Assembly: GCF_037948395.1 (NCBI RefSeq)
Contig: NZ_CP149940.1
Span: 1,426,001-1,490,000, forward strand
DNA from: Serratia nevei
GTDB taxonomy: Bacteria > Pseudomonadota > Gammaproteobacteria > Enterobacterales > Enterobacteriaceae
Length of the DNA stretch: 64,000 nucleotides
Direction: 5' to 3'
The position numbers were made by a program, and so were the translations under genes. The notes under the pieces are model-generated. The model did no database searches, had not been told where the DNA came from, and saw only the letters and a list, made by a program, of their open reading frames with translations. Positions 8,600 to 16,403 of this stretch are shown here, piece after piece; position 1 is the first letter of the stretch; each line of letters opens with the position of its first letter.

Positions 8600-9433
8600 A
8601 TGGCTCAGGCACTGTTAAAATTGGCACAGCACGACTTTCCAGGGCAGCACGCCGCCGCATCCCGCAAAGTTTTATCGGTAAAGGGACTCGGCAAGGCCTA
8701 CAAAGCGCAGCAGCGCGTGCTGGATGACATCAATTTCGATCTGCACGCCGGCGAATTCGTGGCAGTGATCGGCCGTTCCGGCGCGGGCAAGTCCACGCTG
8801 CTGCACACCCTGAACGGCACCATTCCTTCCAGCTGCGGCGAGATGCTGCACTTCGAAGACGATGGTGCGGCGCAGGATATCGCTCAGCTGGCCGGCCGCC
8901 AGATGCGCCAGTGGCGCGCGCGCTGCGGCATGATCTTCCAGGACTTCTGCCTGGTGCCGCGGCTGGACGTGATGACCAACGTGCTGCTGGGCCGTCTGAG
9001 CCATACGTCCACATTGAAATCCTTCTTCAAACTGTTCGATGACGCCGACCGCGCTCGCGCCATCGAGCTGTTGCAGTGGCTCAACATGCTGCCGCACGCG
9101 CTGCAGCGCGCCGAGAACCTCTCCGGCGGCCAAATGCAGCGCGTCGCCATCTGCCGCGCGCTGATGCAAAACCCGCAAATCCTGCTGGCCGATGAGCCGG
9201 TCGCGTCGCTCGATCCGAAAAACACCCGCCGCATCATGGACGCGCTGCAGAAAATCAGCGAAGACGGCATCGCGGTGATGGTGAACCTGCACTCGGTCGA
9301 ACTGGTGAAAGAGTATTGCTCGCGGGTGATCGGCATCGCCCACGGGAAGATCGTGTTTGACGGGCATCCTTCGCAACTGAACGAACGGATCCTGCACCAG
9401 CTGTATGGCGAAGAAGCCAATCAGATCCATTGA
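8600..9433 (+). CDS. phnC: Phosphonate-type ABC transporter ATP-binding protein
   Basis: ATPase of a PhnCDE-type importer for phosphonates, phosphite or phosphate esters. The 277 residues show Walker [10 protein letters not shown] (58-66), signature LSGGQMQR (174-181) and Walker B ILLADEP (194-200). The [21 protein letters not shown] block (about 112-132) is characteristic of PhnC. The first 23 or so residues are an N-terminal extension compared with E. coli PhnC. It is the first of four co-directional genes, phnC-phnD-phnE-phnE, behind a candidate Pho box. No C-P lyase or phosphite dehydrogenase gene lies in the window. Confidence 0.93.
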   Translation: MAQALLKLAQHDFPGQHAAASRKVLSVKGLGKAYKAQQRVLDDINFDLHAGEFVAVIGRSGAGKSTLLHTLNGTIPSSCGEMLHFEDDGAAQDIAQLAGRQMRQWRARCGMIFQDFCLVPRLDVMTNVLLGRLSHTSTLKSFFKLFDDADRARAIELLQWLNMLPHALQRAENLSGGQMQRVAICRALMQNPQILLADEPVASLDPKNTRRIMDALQKISEDGIAVMVNLHSVELVKEYCSRVIGIAHGKIVFDGHPSQLNERILHQLYGEEANQIH

Positions 9434-9474
9434 AGCACTTTTGACCTTTACCCTTTACACACAAGGCACACCTA

Positions 9475-10407
9475 ATGAAAAAAGTATTGAGTCTGACCAC
9501 CCTGATGGCCGGCGCGATGATGGTATTTAATGCTGCCGCAGCGGATGCGCCGAAAGAGCTGAACCTGGGCATTCTCGGCGGCCAGAACGCCACCCAGCAG
9601 ATCGGCGATAACCAGTGCGTGAAGCAGTTTCTGGATAAAGAGCTGAACGTCGATACCAAGCTGCGCAACTCGTCCGACTATTCCGGCGTGATCCAGGGCC
9701 TGCTGGGCGGCAAGATTGACCTGGTGCTGAGCATGTCGCCGTCGTCGTTCGCTTCGGTCTACATCAAGGATCCGAAAGCGGTGGACATCGTCGGCATCGC
9801 GGTCGACGACGTCGACCAGTCGCGCGGCTACCACTCGGTGGTGGTGGTGAAGGCCGGCAGCCCGTACCAGAAACTGGAAGACCTGAAAGGCAAGGCCATC
9901 GGCTTCGCCGATCCGGATTCCACCTCCGGCTTCCTGATCCCGAACCAGGCGTTTAAAAAGCTGTTCGGCGGCACGGTCGACAACAAATACAACAACACCT
10001 TCTCCAGCGTCACCTTCTCCGGCGGCCACGAGCAGGACATTCTCGGCGTGTTGAACGGCCAGTTCGAAGGCGCGGTGACCTGGGCGTCGATGATCGGCGA
10101 CTACAACACCGGCTACACCAGCGGCGCGTTCACCCGCATGATCCGCATGGATCACCCGGACCTGATGAAACAGATCCGCATCATCTGGCAGTCGCCGCTG
10201 ATCCCGAACGGCCCGATCCTGGTGAGCAACTCGCTGCCGGCCGACTTCAAGGCCAAAGTGGTCACCGCGATCAAGAAGCTGGATAAAGACGATCACCAGT
10301 GCTTTATCAAAGCGATGGGCGGCAAACAGCACATCGGCGACACCACCCTGGCGGAATACCAGAACATCATCGATATGAAGCGCGAGCTGACCAAAGGCGA
10401 CCGTTAA
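9475..10407 (+). CDS. phnD: Phosphonate-type ABC transporter substrate-binding protein
   Basis: Periplasmic binding protein of the PhnD family, 310 residues. The signal peptide is MKKVLSLTTLMAGAMMVFNA followed by AAADA (cleavage near 22-24). Mature hallmarks are LNLGILGGQNATQQIGDN near the start, GYHSVVVVKAGSPY, and the helix-capping ADPDSTSGFLIPNQAF block that binds the phosphonate oxygens. The residues DDHQCFIKAMGGKQHIGDTTLAEY near the end resemble PhnD from enteric bacteria. A strong 11-bp stem-loop lies 27 bases downstream, before the first permease, which would favour higher yield of this protein. Confidence 0.93.
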   Translation: MKKVLSLTTLMAGAMMVFNAAAADAPKELNLGILGGQNATQQIGDNQCVKQFLDKELNVDTKLRNSSDYSGVIQGLLGGKIDLVLSMSPSSFASVYIKDPKAVDIVGIAVDDVDQSRGYHSVVVVKAGSPYQKLEDLKGKAIGFADPDSTSGFLIPNQAFKKLFGGTVDNKYNNTFSSVTFSGGHEQDILGVLNGQFEGAVTWASMIGDYNTGYTSGAFTRMIRMDHPDLMKQIRIIWQSPLIPNGPILVSNSLPADFKAKVVTAIKKLDKDDHQCFIKAMGGKQHIGDTTLAEYQNIIDMKRELTKGDR

Positions 10408-10434
10408 TTCCCGGCTGCCTCGGCCGTCCGAATG

Positions 10435-10460
10435 AAGGGGTTCAGCGTGCTGAACCCCTT
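10435..10460 (+). terminator. Intercistronic stem-loop between phnD and phnE
   Basis: Perfect 11-bp inverted repeat AAGGGGTTCAG/CTGAACCCCTT with a CGTG loop, and no T run after it. It likely acts as a partial terminator or 3' stabiliser that raises phnD mRNA over the permeases. It also argues that the ATG at 10432, on which the stem lies, is not the phnE start. Confidence 0.6.
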
Positions 10461-10485
10461 GTTCCATAAAGATGGAAGACCTCTT

Positions 10486-11349
10486 TTGAATACCGATTTC
10501 GCACACTATTACCAACGGATCCGCAGCAAGCAAAAGCGCGAAGCGCTGCTGTGGTCGCTCGGGCTGGTGGTGCTGTACCTGGGCGCCGGCAACCTCGCCG
10601 AGTTCAACCTGCACACAGTCTGGGTGTCTATTCCGCACTTCTTCGACTACCTGGCCGAAACCATTCCGACGCTGCATTGGCATTTACTGTTCGCCGACGG
10701 GCGCACCGAGGGCTCGCTGGCCTACTGGGGTTACCGCCTGAATATCCAGCTGCCGCTGATCTGGGAGACCCTGCAGTTGGCGCTGGCGGCGACCATTTTC
10801 TCGGTGCTGGTGGCGACCGTGCTGGCGTTTCTGGCGGCCGGCAACACCTATACCCCGGCCTCGGTGCGGCTGGCGATCCGCACGCTGGTGGCGTTTTTGC
10901 GCACCATGCCGGAGCTGGCGTGGGCGGTGATGTTCGTGATGGCGTTCGGCATCGGCGCCATTCCCGGCTTCCTGGCGCTGGCGCTGCACACCATCGGCAG
11001 CCTGACCAAGCTGTTCTACGAATCGATAGAAACCGCCTCCAACAAACCGGTGCGCGGGCTGGCGGCCTGCGGCGCCACGCCGCTGCAGCGCATGCGCTTC
11101 GGCCTGTGGCCGCAGGTGAAGCCGGTGTTTCTCTCCTACAGCTTCATGCGGCTGGAGATCAACTTCCGTCAGTCGACCATTTTGGGGCTGGTGGGCGCGG
11201 GCGGCATCGGCCAGGAGCTGATGACCAACATTAAACTCGACCGCTACGATCAGGTCAGCATGACGCTGCTGTTGATCATCGTGGTGGTTTCCGTGCTCGA
11301 CTACGTGTCGGGCGAGCTGCGTAAGCGCGTGGTGGAGGGGGCAAAATGA
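10486..11349 (+). CDS. phnE: Phosphonate-type ABC transporter permease 1
   Basis: Inner-membrane permease of the PhnE type with about six hydrophobic segments. The coupling loop is ASNKPVRGLAACGATPLQRM (middle) and LGLVGAGGIGQELM lies near the end. I place the start at TTG 10486 (LNTDFAHYY...), 7 bases after GGAAG, giving 287 residues. An ATG at 10432 would add 18 residues but lies under a perfect stem-loop and has no ribosome site. It overlaps the second permease by 4 bases (ATGA). The two permeases are presumed to form a heterodimer. Confidence 0.9.
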   Translation: MNTDFAHYYQRIRSKQKREALLWSLGLVVLYLGAGNLAEFNLHTVWVSIPHFFDYLAETIPTLHWHLLFADGRTEGSLAYWGYRLNIQLPLIWETLQLALAATIFSVLVATVLAFLAAGNTYTPASVRLAIRTLVAFLRTMPELAWAVMFVMAFGIGAIPGFLALALHTIGSLTKLFYESIETASNKPVRGLAACGATPLQRMRFGLWPQVKPVFLSYSFMRLEINFRQSTILGLVGAGGIGQELMTNIKLDRYDQVSMTLLLIIVVVSVLDYVSGELRKRVVEGAK

Positions 11350-12245
11350 TAGCGGGCACTCCGGCGTCGGCGGAAACGCTGCGCCAGTTGAAACAACAGC
11401 ATCCGGCGATCTTCGCGCAGCAGGGGCGCTACCTGCGCACCGTCGGCCTGATCGCGCTGGCGATCGTGCTGTACTATGTGTTCTTCTTCCTGGTCTTCGG
11501 CATTACCTGGCCGCAGTTTATCAACGGCTGCCAGCAGCTGGGGCGCTATTTCCTGCGCATGTTCGTCTGGCACGACTTCGTCAACTGGCCGTTCATGTAC
11601 TACTTCCAGCAGATCGGCATCACCATCGCCATCGTGTTCGCCGGCACCATCACCGCATCGCTGATCGCGCTGCCGCTGTCGTTCTTCGCCGCGCGCAACG
11701 TGATGTCGACGCCGCTGCTGCGGCCGATCTCCGTGCTGGTGCGCCGCTTGCTGGACGTGCTGCGCGGTATCGACATGGCGATCTGGGGGCTGATCTTCGT
11801 GCGCGCTGTCGGCATGGGGCCGCTGGCCGGGGTGTTGGCGATCGTGATGCAGGACGTCGGGCTGCTGGGCAAACTGTACGCCGAAGGACACGAGGCGGTG
11901 GACAAGTCCCCCAGCCGCGGCCTGACGGCGGTGGGCGCCAACGGGTTGCAGAAGCACCGCTACGGCATCTTCACCCAATCGTTCCCCACCTTCCTGGCGC
12001 TCAGCCTGTACCAGATCGAGTCCAACACTCGCTCTGCGGCGGTGCTGGGCTTCGTCGGCGCCGGCGGCATCGGCCTGGTGTACGCGGAAAACATGCGGCT
12101 GTGGAACTGGGACGTGGTGATGTTCATCACCCTGATCCTGGTGGTGGTGGTGATGATCATGGATAAGGTCTCGTCGATGCTGCGCAACAAGTACATCATC
12201 GGCGAAGACATCCCGCTGTATCAGCAAAAAAGCCAAATCGATTGA
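11346..12245 (+). CDS. phnE: Phosphonate-type ABC transporter permease 2
   Basis: Second PhnE-type inner-membrane permease, 299 residues and about six hydrophobic segments. The coupling loop is HEAVDKSPSRGLTAVGANGL and the family stretch is AVLGFVGAGGIGLVYAENMRL. It has a 40-residue cytoplasmic N-terminus (MIAGTPASAETLRQLKQQHP) before the first membrane helix. Its ATG overlaps the stop of permease 1 (ATGA at 11346-11349), implying coupled translation. Two distinct permeases are found in PhnE1/PhnE2 and phosphite (Ptx) systems; E. coli has a single PhnE. Substrate therefore stays open between phosphonate, phosphite and phosphate. Confidence 0.9.
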   Translation: MIAGTPASAETLRQLKQQHPAIFAQQGRYLRTVGLIALAIVLYYVFFFLVFGITWPQFINGCQQLGRYFLRMFVWHDFVNWPFMYYFQQIGITIAIVFAGTITASLIALPLSFFAARNVMSTPLLRPISVLVRRLLDVLRGIDMAIWGLIFVRAVGMGPLAGVLAIVMQDVGLLGKLYAEGHEAVDKSPSRGLTAVGANGLQKHRYGIFTQSFPTFLALSLYQIESNTRSAAVLGFVGAGGIGLVYAENMRLWNWDVVMFITLILVVVVMIMDKVSSMLRNKYIIGEDIPLYQQKSQID

Positions 12246-12270
12246 GAAACCCCTTGCCGATCCCTATACT
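12242..12270 (+). promoter_or_regulatory. Candidate sigma70 promoter of yehS
   Basis: TTGAGA (12242-12247), a 17-base spacer, TATACT (12265-12270). It overlaps the stop codon of the second permease gene and lies 85 bases before yehS, so yehS need not depend on the phn promoter. Confidence 0.55.
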
Positions 12271-12294
12271 GCCGCACATTCAAGGTGTGTGGCA
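12270..12294 (+). terminator. Stem-loop after the phn operon
   Basis: A 9-bp stem TGCCGCACA/TGTGTGGCA (one G-U pair) with a 7-base loop is followed by GTCATTTCGTTT. It is possibly a weak terminator for phnCDEE. It overlaps the likely yehS transcription start, so its role is ambiguous. Confidence 0.4.
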
Positions 12295-12354
12295 GTCATT
12301 TCGTTTCGCAATGTGCGCACGTCCCCGTTAGACAAGTAAAGGCAATGCAATCCC

Positions 12355-12819
12355 ATGATGAACAACGACGTGCTGCGCAGCGTGCGCTATATGCTGAGCA
12401 TTAACAACGCCAAAATGGTCGAGATTATCAAACTGGACGATTTCGAGGTGGCGGTGTCGGCGATGGACGCTTACGTGATCAAAGAAGGCGAGCCGGGCTA
12501 CGAGAAGTGCCCGGACGAAGTGATGGCGCACTTCCTCAACGGCCTGGTGTTCTTCAAGCGCGGCAAGGATGACAAGTTCCCGGCGCCGGCGGTTGAACTG
12601 CCGATCACCAATAACCTGGTGCTGAAAAAGCTGCGCGTGGCGTTCGAGCTGAAAGACACCGACATGCACCAGATCTTCACCGCGGTGGACTTCCGCATCT
12701 CCAAGCCGGAGCTGAGCGCGCTGTTCCGCAAAGAAGGCACCAAGAACTACCGCCCATGTGGCGATCAGATGCTGCGCTACTTCCTCAAAGGGTTGGCGCA
12801 GCGCGTTCGCGGCGAGTAA
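12355..12819 (+). CDS. yehS: DUF1456 protein YehS
   Basis: A 154-residue cytoplasmic protein of the DUF1456 family, which contains two tandem repeats of about 70 residues: MNNDVLRSVRYMLSINNAKMV (from 2) and NNLVLKKLRVAFELKDTDMH (from about 84). Each is followed by an EVMAHFLNGLVFFKRGKD / QMLRYFLKGLAQRVRGE block. E. coli YehS has the same length and organisation; its function is unknown. Tandem ATGs (12355, 12358) make the first residue uncertain. It has its own candidate promoter and a strong terminator. Confidence 0.88.
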   Translation: MMNNDVLRSVRYMLSINNAKMVEIIKLDDFEVAVSAMDAYVIKEGEPGYEKCPDEVMAHFLNGLVFFKRGKDDKFPAPAVELPITNNLVLKKLRVAFELKDTDMHQIFTAVDFRISKPELSALFRKEGTKNYRPCGDQMLRYFLKGLAQRVRGE

Positions 12820-12841
12820 CGCGCAGCGTTCACCGAGCCTC

Positions 12842-12870
12842 AGGCGCAATCGCAAGGTTGCGCCTTTTTT
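12842..12870 (+). terminator. Intrinsic terminator of yehS
   Basis: Perfect stem AGGCGCAA/TTGCGCCT (12842-12849/12858-12865) runs into six T residues, 22 bases after the yehS stop. Confidence 0.88.
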
Positions 12871-12966
12871 ATTGCCGCTCTCCCGCCCGCCGTTGTTGTA
12901 CAGGCCCTCAGCCATCCGCCATCGATGGAGGGCGGGCCGCCCCTCCGGTTACTTTTTTAGGGTTCG

Positions 12967-12982
12967 TTCAATGTTGATTGAA
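12967..12982 (+). promoter_or_regulatory. Palindrome upstream of the tailspike-like gene
   Basis: TTCAAT-GTTG-ATTGAA, a perfect 6-bp inverted repeat 25 bases before the start codon. It could be an operator or a small 5' mRNA hairpin. No regulator gene is adjacent, so this is a sequence observation only. Confidence 0.35.
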
Positions 12983-13006
12983 ACGTAAATCCAGAGGAGT
13001 AATTCA

Positions 13007-16000
13007 ATGGCTCAAATGTTAAAAGAAGATCTGCAGTTCAACGCAGGAAAAGCCGCCGATGAGGTCAATGATGGCGGTGAATTGGTTGAATATACCCCTG
13101 AACAGTTTGGCGCCGTAGGCGATGGCCTGGCTGATGATCGAGAGGCTGTCAGCGCTATGTTCGCTAAAGTGGCTATTGACGCTGCTAAATCGATAAAAAA
13201 ACGCCAGGTCAGAATGGCGAATGTTTATAGATTGACGCTGGGTACGGCTTGGCAGCCTTTGCAGATCCCCAGCAACTGCCATGTTTATGGCGGTGGTGAA
13301 ATTCACCTGGATGACGATACGCCTCAAATCAACATTTTTAATACCATTGAGCAGTCGAATTTTATCGTAGAAGATCTGAGGATCACGAGAAAGGCGACTC
13401 AGAAAGATGCAGATCCTATTTGGTGGTACGCCACTCGCGCGTGTACCGGCATGGCTTTCACCCGTTGTGAAAACTTCACCGTGAGAAATTGCGTCATCAG
13501 TATGCATACTGATGCTTTGGGCCTTTCTGACTGTACGTCCGTTACCCTTGAGAACAATTTACTTAAAGATCTGGGAGAGGAACCTATCGCGGTTCGTGGC
13601 GGCCGCCATATTACGATCCAGAATAACGAGCTGACGAATCACCAGGGCGACGGGATCCTGCTGAAAACGGGCGTGAACAGAGAGGCTTATGATATCTTAA
13701 TCGTGAACAATCATATTCACGATGGGCACAAGCCTGCGAAACCGGCAGGGGCAGGGCACACGCAAAGAGGGGGCGGGGTGACGCTCAATAACGAGGTGAC
13801 CGGCACGCCTCATTCATTCACTAACCTGACCGTTGCCAATAACCATATTGTTAATACCAGCTATGGTATCGCACTGGGTGGAATCAGTGACATTAATATC
13901 TCTAATAATTACATCAAAAGGATCGAAAGGTTCGGCATTCAGATAGACTATTCCTTAGTAAATAACCCCACCAAAATTCCTACGAATAATTCACGAATCA
14001 TTGGGAATCACGTTGAAGATACCGTTGAAAATGGCATCGACTATCACGGCAATAACGATATTTCTGTCGCGGAGTCTGTTATCGCAGATAACTTTTTAAA
14101 TTTCTGTGGCACCTCCACAGCGTCGGCCTTCAATGGCATTGCCGCAACGGAGGCGACCCTTTCAGGCAATATTATCAATAACTGTAAGGTCGCCCTGTTC
14201 GCCAATAGCTGCGTGATGACCGGTAACAAAATAACCAACTCCGGATGGACCAGTAGCCAGGTGTGGATCAAGCTCTATGGCGACCGCACGGTGTTTTCCG
14301 GCAATCGGGTAACGGACTCTGATTTTGGTTATATCCGCTTTTTGAATGGGAAAAACGCTATTATCGAAGGGAATGTGATTAAGCTTGCTGCGCCTGCTCG
14401 GGCACTGGAGTTAGGCGGGGCATTTGACGAAACGACCCTCATTGGCAAGAACGTCTGGGATTGCGCTTTTAAACCGATTCTCTCTACGATTGCTGGAGTA
14501 ACGGGCAATCGACTTATTCAATATTCCTTCCCGAATGAAGGCGTGGCCCACATCACCCCTCAGATGTTCGGCGCGAAAGGCGATTGGAATGATACAACTG
14601 GCATTGGGACGGATGATACGCAGGCGTTTAAACAGGCTATCGCCTATGCGATTAATCAAGGCTACAAGAAGCTCTATGTTCCTGCCGGCAACTATTACAT
14701 TACGGATACGTTAAATTTAGGGGGGGAAAACTACACCGGAGATAAAGGCATTGCGATAGAGGGTGAAAATTGGATTAGCACGAAATTCTTCTTTAAGCCG
14801 ACGTCTAATGATCATGCGTGTTTTGAGTCGAAAGGTGGTTCCGGGATCCATACCAACAGATATATCAGCGACGTGACGATTACGCCGGCCAAGGGCGCGT
14901 TATATACGGGCACCGGCTATCGGATAAATGGTTCCTGCTTCATGCGGCATGAAAGACTGCTGATTATGAAGTTTTTTGTGAACCTACATCTGTTGAACGG
15001 CTATACCGGTGCGTTTACCGAGTTCGTCAGTTTTCACTCTTGCCGGTTCCACCGCGGCCTGTCCAATATATTGATGGAGAGTAATAGCGGGGATAGCTCC
15101 TTCCACGGCGTGGGGTTCCACGAAATTCAATGTCAGATAAAAGTCTCCGGCAATCCGGGTGATGGTGGCACAAATACGGATGCCGGCGTAGGGCTGGAGC
15201 TGAGAGGAGACGCCAACAGGGTGCGGTGGTACAACGGTTTCTGCTATATCCACCTGTTCGGCGGCGTCGGCGCTACGGCTATTAAACTCACCCGAACCGA
15301 CACCGATAACATCTTGGGGCAGTTTACTTGCGAAGGTGAAACTATTCTTCAGAGTGATGGAAGCACTTTTGAATGCCGAGGCGGTTTCTATAATGTGAAT
15401 AATACCACTTACAATGTGGCGGCAGAGCCGGTAAACGGCATCGCGGCGGCATTTGTATTTGATAACATGATGAGCAATACGACAAGATTCGCCAACGCGG
15501 CAATCGCCGATATGGCTCCGAGGCAGCTTCCGTGGTCCTTGGCGGACAGGGCCAACAATGGCGCTTATCCAGCCATTTTTCATGGCATCAAGGGTGAATC
15601 CGATAACCTGTTCTATGCCGCCAGAGGGGGGAATACCAACTACCATTACTTTGGCGGCATTTCCCCTGGCAATAACCTTCAGGGGTTTGAACCGGGCGTC
15701 AGGTTGGCTCAGGACGGGGCTTCTTTAGTTAGTTTTGCACCTAAGTTTACGCTGGGCGCTAATAACAATACGACCAGCAGCGGCGTATCCATCTCCCCTG
15801 CGGATTTTTCGCCGCAGAAGGATATCGCGACCGCCTTAGGACAACCCTCATTCAAATGGAACGGGTTGTACACTAAGCAGTTAACGGTTGCGGATAATGG
15901 CATCTATCCGGCCGGTAACGGCGCTTACCCTATTGGTGGACCGAATAACCAATTCTCCTCTGGCCACATAAAAGTGTTGAATATTTATGATTCAGCGAAC

Positions 16001-16150
16001 GTGAACGGAGATCCCGTAGGTGTCAGAGTTGCCGTCCCCGCATCGGCCGTTGCGCCCGGCAAAATAGGCCAGTGGTCGGCGGACTCCGCGTTCTTTTATG
16101 TTTGCACGGCGGCCAATACCTGGAGAAGGGTGGCGCTAACCACATGGTAG
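13007..16150 (+). CDS. Orphan phage-tailspike-like beta-helix protein
   Basis: A 1047-residue protein with two pectate-lyase-3-type beta-helix modules. The first opens at about 28-45 (YTPEQFGAVGDGLADD) and continues through many N-N-x-I rungs (NNLLKD, NNELTN, NNHIHD, NNYIKR). The second opens at about 519 (ITPQMFGAKGDWNDTTGIGTDD). The last 100 residues carry phage tail-fibre-type features: SFKWNGLYTKQLTV, then VPASAVAPGKIGQWSADSAFFYVCTAANTWRRVALTTW (about 1010-1047, read in parts). No signal peptide. Codon use and A+T content differ visibly from the neighbours, and no other phage gene is near, suggesting a transferred single gene. AGGAG precedes the ATG. It probably binds or cleaves a surface polysaccharide. 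Confidence 0.78.
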   Translation: MAQMLKEDLQFNAGKAADEVNDGGELVEYTPEQFGAVGDGLADDREAVSAMFAKVAIDAAKSIKKRQVRMANVYRLTLGTAWQPLQIPSNCHVYGGGEIHLDDDTPQINIFNTIEQSNFIVEDLRITRKATQKDADPIWWYATRACTGMAFTRCENFTVRNCVISMHTDALGLSDCTSVTLENNLLKDLGEEPIAVRGGRHITIQNNELTNHQGDGILLKTGVNREAYDILIVNNHIHDGHKPAKPAGAGHTQRGGGVTLNNEVTGTPHSFTNLTVANNHIVNTSYGIALGGISDINISNNYIKRIERFGIQIDYSLVNNPTKIPTNNSRIIGNHVEDTVENGIDYHGNNDISVAESVIADNFLNFCGTSTASAFNGIAATEATLSGNIINNCKVALFANSCVMTGNKITNSGWTSSQVWIKLYGDRTVFSGNRVTDSDFGYIRFLNGKNAIIEGNVIKLAAPARALELGGAFDETTLIGKNVWDCAFKPILSTIAGVTGNRLIQYSFPNEGVAHITPQMFGAKGDWNDTTGIGTDDTQAFKQAIAYAINQGYKKLYVPAGNYYITDTLNLGGENYTGDKGIAIEGENWISTKFFFKPTSNDHACFESKGGSGIHTNRYISDVTITPAKGALYTGTGYRINGSCFMRHERLLIMKFFVNLHLLNGYTGAFTEFVSFHSCRFHRGLSNILMESNSGDSSFHGVGFHEIQCQIKVSGNPGDGGTNTDAGVGLELRGDANRVRWYNGFCYIHLFGGVGATAIKLTRTDTDNILGQFTCEGETILQSDGSTFECRGGFYNVNNTTYNVAAEPVNGIAAAFVFDNMMSNTTRFANAAIADMAPRQLPWSLADRANNGAYPAIFHGIKGESDNLFYAARGGNTNYHYFGGISPGNNLQGFEPGVRLAQDGASLVSFAPKFTLGANNNTTSSGVSISPADFSPQKDIATALGQPSFKWNGLYTKQLTVADNGIYPAGNGAYPIGGPNNQFSSGHIKVLNIYDSANVNGDPVGVRVAVPASAVAPGKIGQWSADSAFFYVCTAANTWRRVALTTW

Positions 16151-16195
16151 GCACTGGGCTTGCGGACGATAGCTGAGCTATCCCCATAGGCCTCC

Positions 16196-16224
16196 CGGGG
16201 CGGCGAGTGTCGTCGCCCCGATTT
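16196..16224 (+). terminator. Terminator after the tailspike-like gene
   Basis: Stem CGGGGCGGCG/CGTCGCCCCG (one G-U pair, 5-base loop) followed by ATTTT, 46 bases past the stop codon. Confidence 0.7.
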
Positions 16225-16267
16225 TCCTCTGCATCATCCCCTTATTGCACTCTTTTTGTTCTCCCGC

Positions 16268-16284
16268 TGCGCGCCGCTGGTGCA
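16268..16284 (+). promoter_or_regulatory. NtrC-like enhancer site
   Basis: TGCGCG-N5-GGTGCA matches 10 of the 12 specified positions of the NtrC consensus TGCACC-N5-GGTGCA. It lies about 65 bases upstream of the sigma54 promoter, a usual distance for an NtrC activator site. Only one such site was noticed. Confidence 0.55.
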
Positions 16285-16346
16285 GGCCGTTCACCCTCAC
16301 CGTCATAAGTTTTAATTATAATTCATTGAAATCATGAGATTAAAAA

Positions 16347-16363
16347 TTGGCACGCCGGTTGCT
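16347..16363 (+). promoter_or_regulatory. Sigma54 promoter of the urea operon
   Basis: TTGGCACG-CCGG-TTGCT: the -24 GG (16349-16350) and -12 GC (16361-16362) elements are separated by exactly 10 bases. It agrees with the consensus YTGGCACG-N4-TTGCW throughout. It lies 40 bases before the first gene. Together with the upstream NtrC-like site it predicts induction under nitrogen limitation. Confidence 0.88.
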
Positions 16364-16403
16364 CTGTTGAATCCCATCTTGTGTACCAGATGGAATTCAG
16401 CCG

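Noticed and set aside
12871..16403. A prophage remnant
   Set aside because: Only one phage-like gene is present; no integrase, attachment repeats, tail, head or lysis gene could be found on either side, and neighbours are ordinary chromosomal genes.
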